Positions 6,171 to 7,420 of a stretch of 7,420 bases of DNA are shown here, piece by piece. The stretch is taken from the NCBI GenBank assembly GCA_021152595.1, contig JAGKVC010000158.1:1-7420 (forward strand). The letters are read 5' to 3'. Every line of letters starts with the position of its first letter. Position 1 is the first letter of the stretch. Source of the stretch: Clostridia bacterium (lineage in GTDB: Bacteria; Bacillota; Clostridia; Oscillospirales; Ruminococcaceae). The notes under the pieces are model-generated. The model did not search any database. It was not told the origin of the DNA and saw nothing but the letters and a program-made list of their open reading frames with translations. The translations under genes were made by a program, and so were the position numbers.

Positions 6171-6215
6171 AAGCCGCCAAATGCGCATAATTGCGTTGAT
6201 TTGGCGGCTTTTTTT
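6171..6215 (+). terminator. Rho-independent terminator between converging genes
   Basis: AAGCCGCCAAAT (6171-6182) pairs perfectly with ATTTGGCGGCTT (6199-6210), followed by five more T (6211-6215). The loop holds a smaller hairpin CGCA-TAAT-TGCG (6184-6195). It ends the Ro-like transcript. On the minus strand the same stem is followed by TTTATAC, so it may also stop the converging gene, less strongly. Confidence 0.9.
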
Positions 6216-6238
6216 ATATTCATATATAAACATGGTTT

Positions 6239-6327
6239 CTGGGGATAATATCCCCAGCAGGGGTTGGGGCACAGTTTGCGCAGCAATACTGTAAGTCCCC
6301 ATTATAAATCCGTCGGAGACACCTTAT
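6239..6327 (+). repeat. Structured multi-hairpin repeat, copy C
   Basis: Hairpin 1 is CTGGGGAT (6239-6246), loop AAT, ATCCCCAG (6250-6257). Hairpin 2 starts with GGGG (6266-6269) and closes with CCCC (6297-6300). Its loop is extended by an extra stem, ACAGT+TTGC (6271-6279) with GCAA (6283-6286) and ACTGT (6288-6292), one bulged T. CCCCATTATAA (6297-6307) is identical to copy A, and AAATCCGTCGGAGACACC matches the tail of copy B. The tail overlaps the stop codon of the minus-strand gene (6324-6326), mirroring copy B at the Ro-like gene. Confidence 0.65.
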
Positions 6328-7420
6328 GATGCAAACAGGTGCAGCAGGGCGTCGGCAAGCTCGGGCGTGCAGTTGTCTGTTTCTACTCTGTTTTTCGAGA
6401 CATCCTGCGGAATCAGACCGCTGCTGTCACGGATGAAGGTGGTTGTCAGGACGGCTGTTCCGGATGCATCTCCGGCTTTGAGTTCCAGATCATAGCAGAT
6501 TGCATCGGCTTCCGGATCGTACCGCGGCGCTGACAGCACGGAGTCAATCAGGCGGTATTCATACCTGTATATGAACATATTGAAATTGTGCTTGACGGAT
6601 CCGCGGCGCTCCTTAGAGAAATAATTCCAGAATGCGATGTTGGGCTCGCTGGCATTGTCATACATATACTGCAAAGCCAAATCAAACGGCTCGTACTCAT
6701 AGGCAGTATTTATATAATGGATTGCATCGCAGAATAAGTTGGTATTGTCCGGCTCCGATTCCGGAATGTTCTCAGAATCAAGATATGCGGAGTTTGTGAC
6801 GAGCGTATATCCGTCTTCCTTTCCGTTTACGAATGTCAGCATAAGCAGTTGGTTGTTGGAATATTCGATTTCAGCCGTGATTGAAGCCCTGGATTTCAGA
6901 TAGCTGCCTTCCAGATAGACGGAGCTGTACTTGATTTTTTTCATCTTTGCATCGCCGTATTCTGCCTGATAGGTGTCGTGAATCAGCTTTGCAGCGTTCC
7001 GGTATGCTTCCTCTTTGTATGGATCTCCGGTGAAGTTATGCAATGTATAGAAAAATGAATCAGTCAGCTTGTCAGTATTGCCGTGCTTCATGGAATGGAT
7101 GATCGACCGGATACGGATCGTTTCAAAGACGGTTTCAAAGGTCGGGAACCGTTCCCCCGGCAGACGCGCAGCCTGTGCCATACTCATTCTGGCGAGCAGC
7201 AGAATCAGCAGCCCGTAGCTGAGCAGCCGGTGCTTTTTCATTTTCCGGTTAACCTTTTTGAATACCTTTGCTTCATCGGGAATCTGCTCCGGCTCGGGCT
7301 GCGGCTCCTGCGGTGTTGCTTCGCAGAGCTTCCGGCAGGCATCGCAGTCTTTGATATGCGCATCGACAAGTGTGCGCGTTTCCTCTGAGCAAAGTCCCTC
7401 GCAGTAAAGCGGAATGAGGT
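6324..7420 (-). CDS. zf-HC2 anti-sigma-factor-like membrane protein, 5' end beyond the window
   Basis: The frame stays open past the ATG at 7241 to the right edge, adding 59 residues, for at least 364 visible. The visible N-terminus reads LIPLYCEGLCSEETRTLV then DAHIKDCDACRKL, the pattern of the zinc-binding anti-sigma domain (zf-HC2), with ligands H21, C25 and C28; the first cysteine and true start should lie a few dozen bases outside. A charged linker with EP repeats (about 34-64) precedes a short hydrophobic segment (about 65-81, LLSYGLLILLLA), with basic residues before it placing the N-terminus in the cytoplasm. The remaining roughly 280 residues would be extracytoplasmic and match nothing I recognise. 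Such proteins hold an ECF sigma factor until a surface signal arrives; the sigma gene would be expected just off the right edge. Arg77 makes the membrane segment short and somewhat unusual. Confidence 0.75.
   Translation of the reverse strand, partial: LIPLYCEGLCSEETRTLVDAHIKDCDACRKLCEATPQEPQPEPEQIPDEAKVFKKVNRKMKKHRLLSYGLLILLLARMSMAQAARLPGERFPTFETVFETIRIRSIIHSMKHGNTDKLTDSFFYTLHNFTGDPYKEEAYRNAAKLIHDTYQAEYGDAKMKKIKYSSVYLEGSYLKSRASITAEIEYSNNQLLMLTFVNGKEDGYTLVTNSAYLDSENIPESEPDNTNLFCDAIHYINTAYEYEPFDLALQYMYDNASEPNIAFWNYFSKERRGSVKHNFNMFIYRYEYRLIDSVLSAPRYDPEADAICYDLELKAGDASGTAVLTTTFIRDSSGLIPQDVSKNRVETDNCTPELADALLHLFAS

Overview
The window looks like chromosomal DNA of a low-to-mid GC Bacillota, most likely a gut or rumen clostridium of the Ruminococcus/Oscillospiraceae type. 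The evidence is the strong AGGAGG-type ribosome binding sites, the extended -10 promoters, a 7TM-PAS-HD-GYP protein, a substrate-binding-domain/GGDEF fusion and a zf-HC2 anti-sigma-like protein. The genus is an inference; no ribosomal or other marker gene is present.

Layout. Bases 1-230 hold no gene but are packed with perfect hairpins, including one copy (A) of a structured repeat. Bases 280-1977 (+) encode a membrane HD-GYP phosphodiesterase. Bases 2086-4017 (+), behind its own clear promoter, encode a cytoplasmic protein with a LacI/GalR-like ligand-binding domain and an intact GGDEF domain. These two neighbours should break down and make cyclic di-GMP respectively. A probable terminator follows at 4058-4085. 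A 570-base gene-free stretch (4018-4588) then leads to a Ro60/TROVE-like protein (DUF2828 type, with a vWA MIDAS) at 4589-6073 (+). A strong terminator at 6171-6215 separates it from a converging gene on the minus strand (6324 to beyond the right edge). That gene encodes a membrane zf-HC2 anti-sigma-factor-like protein whose real start lies outside the window.

The most interesting part is the stretch just upstream of the Ro-like gene. It contains a perfect tRNA T-arm (GCAGG, loop TTCGAAT, CCTGC), directly abutted by a D-arm-like hairpin with a GG-containing loop and no anticodon arm. The block is enclosed by a 12-bp perfect long-range stem (4363-4374 with 4535-4546). Bacterial Ro proteins (Rsr) work with Y RNAs, some of which (YrlA type) carry a tRNA-mimicking module. 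I therefore propose a Y-RNA-like or tRNA-like noncoding RNA encoded next to its Ro-like partner. An alternative 10-bp stem competes for the same 3' strand.

A second unusual element is a structured repeat present three times (9-89 +, 6073-6150 -, 6239-6327 +). It has compensatory changes in its hairpins. Copies B and C begin exactly at the stop codons of the two converging genes, so each gene is followed by its own copy and the two share the terminator between them.
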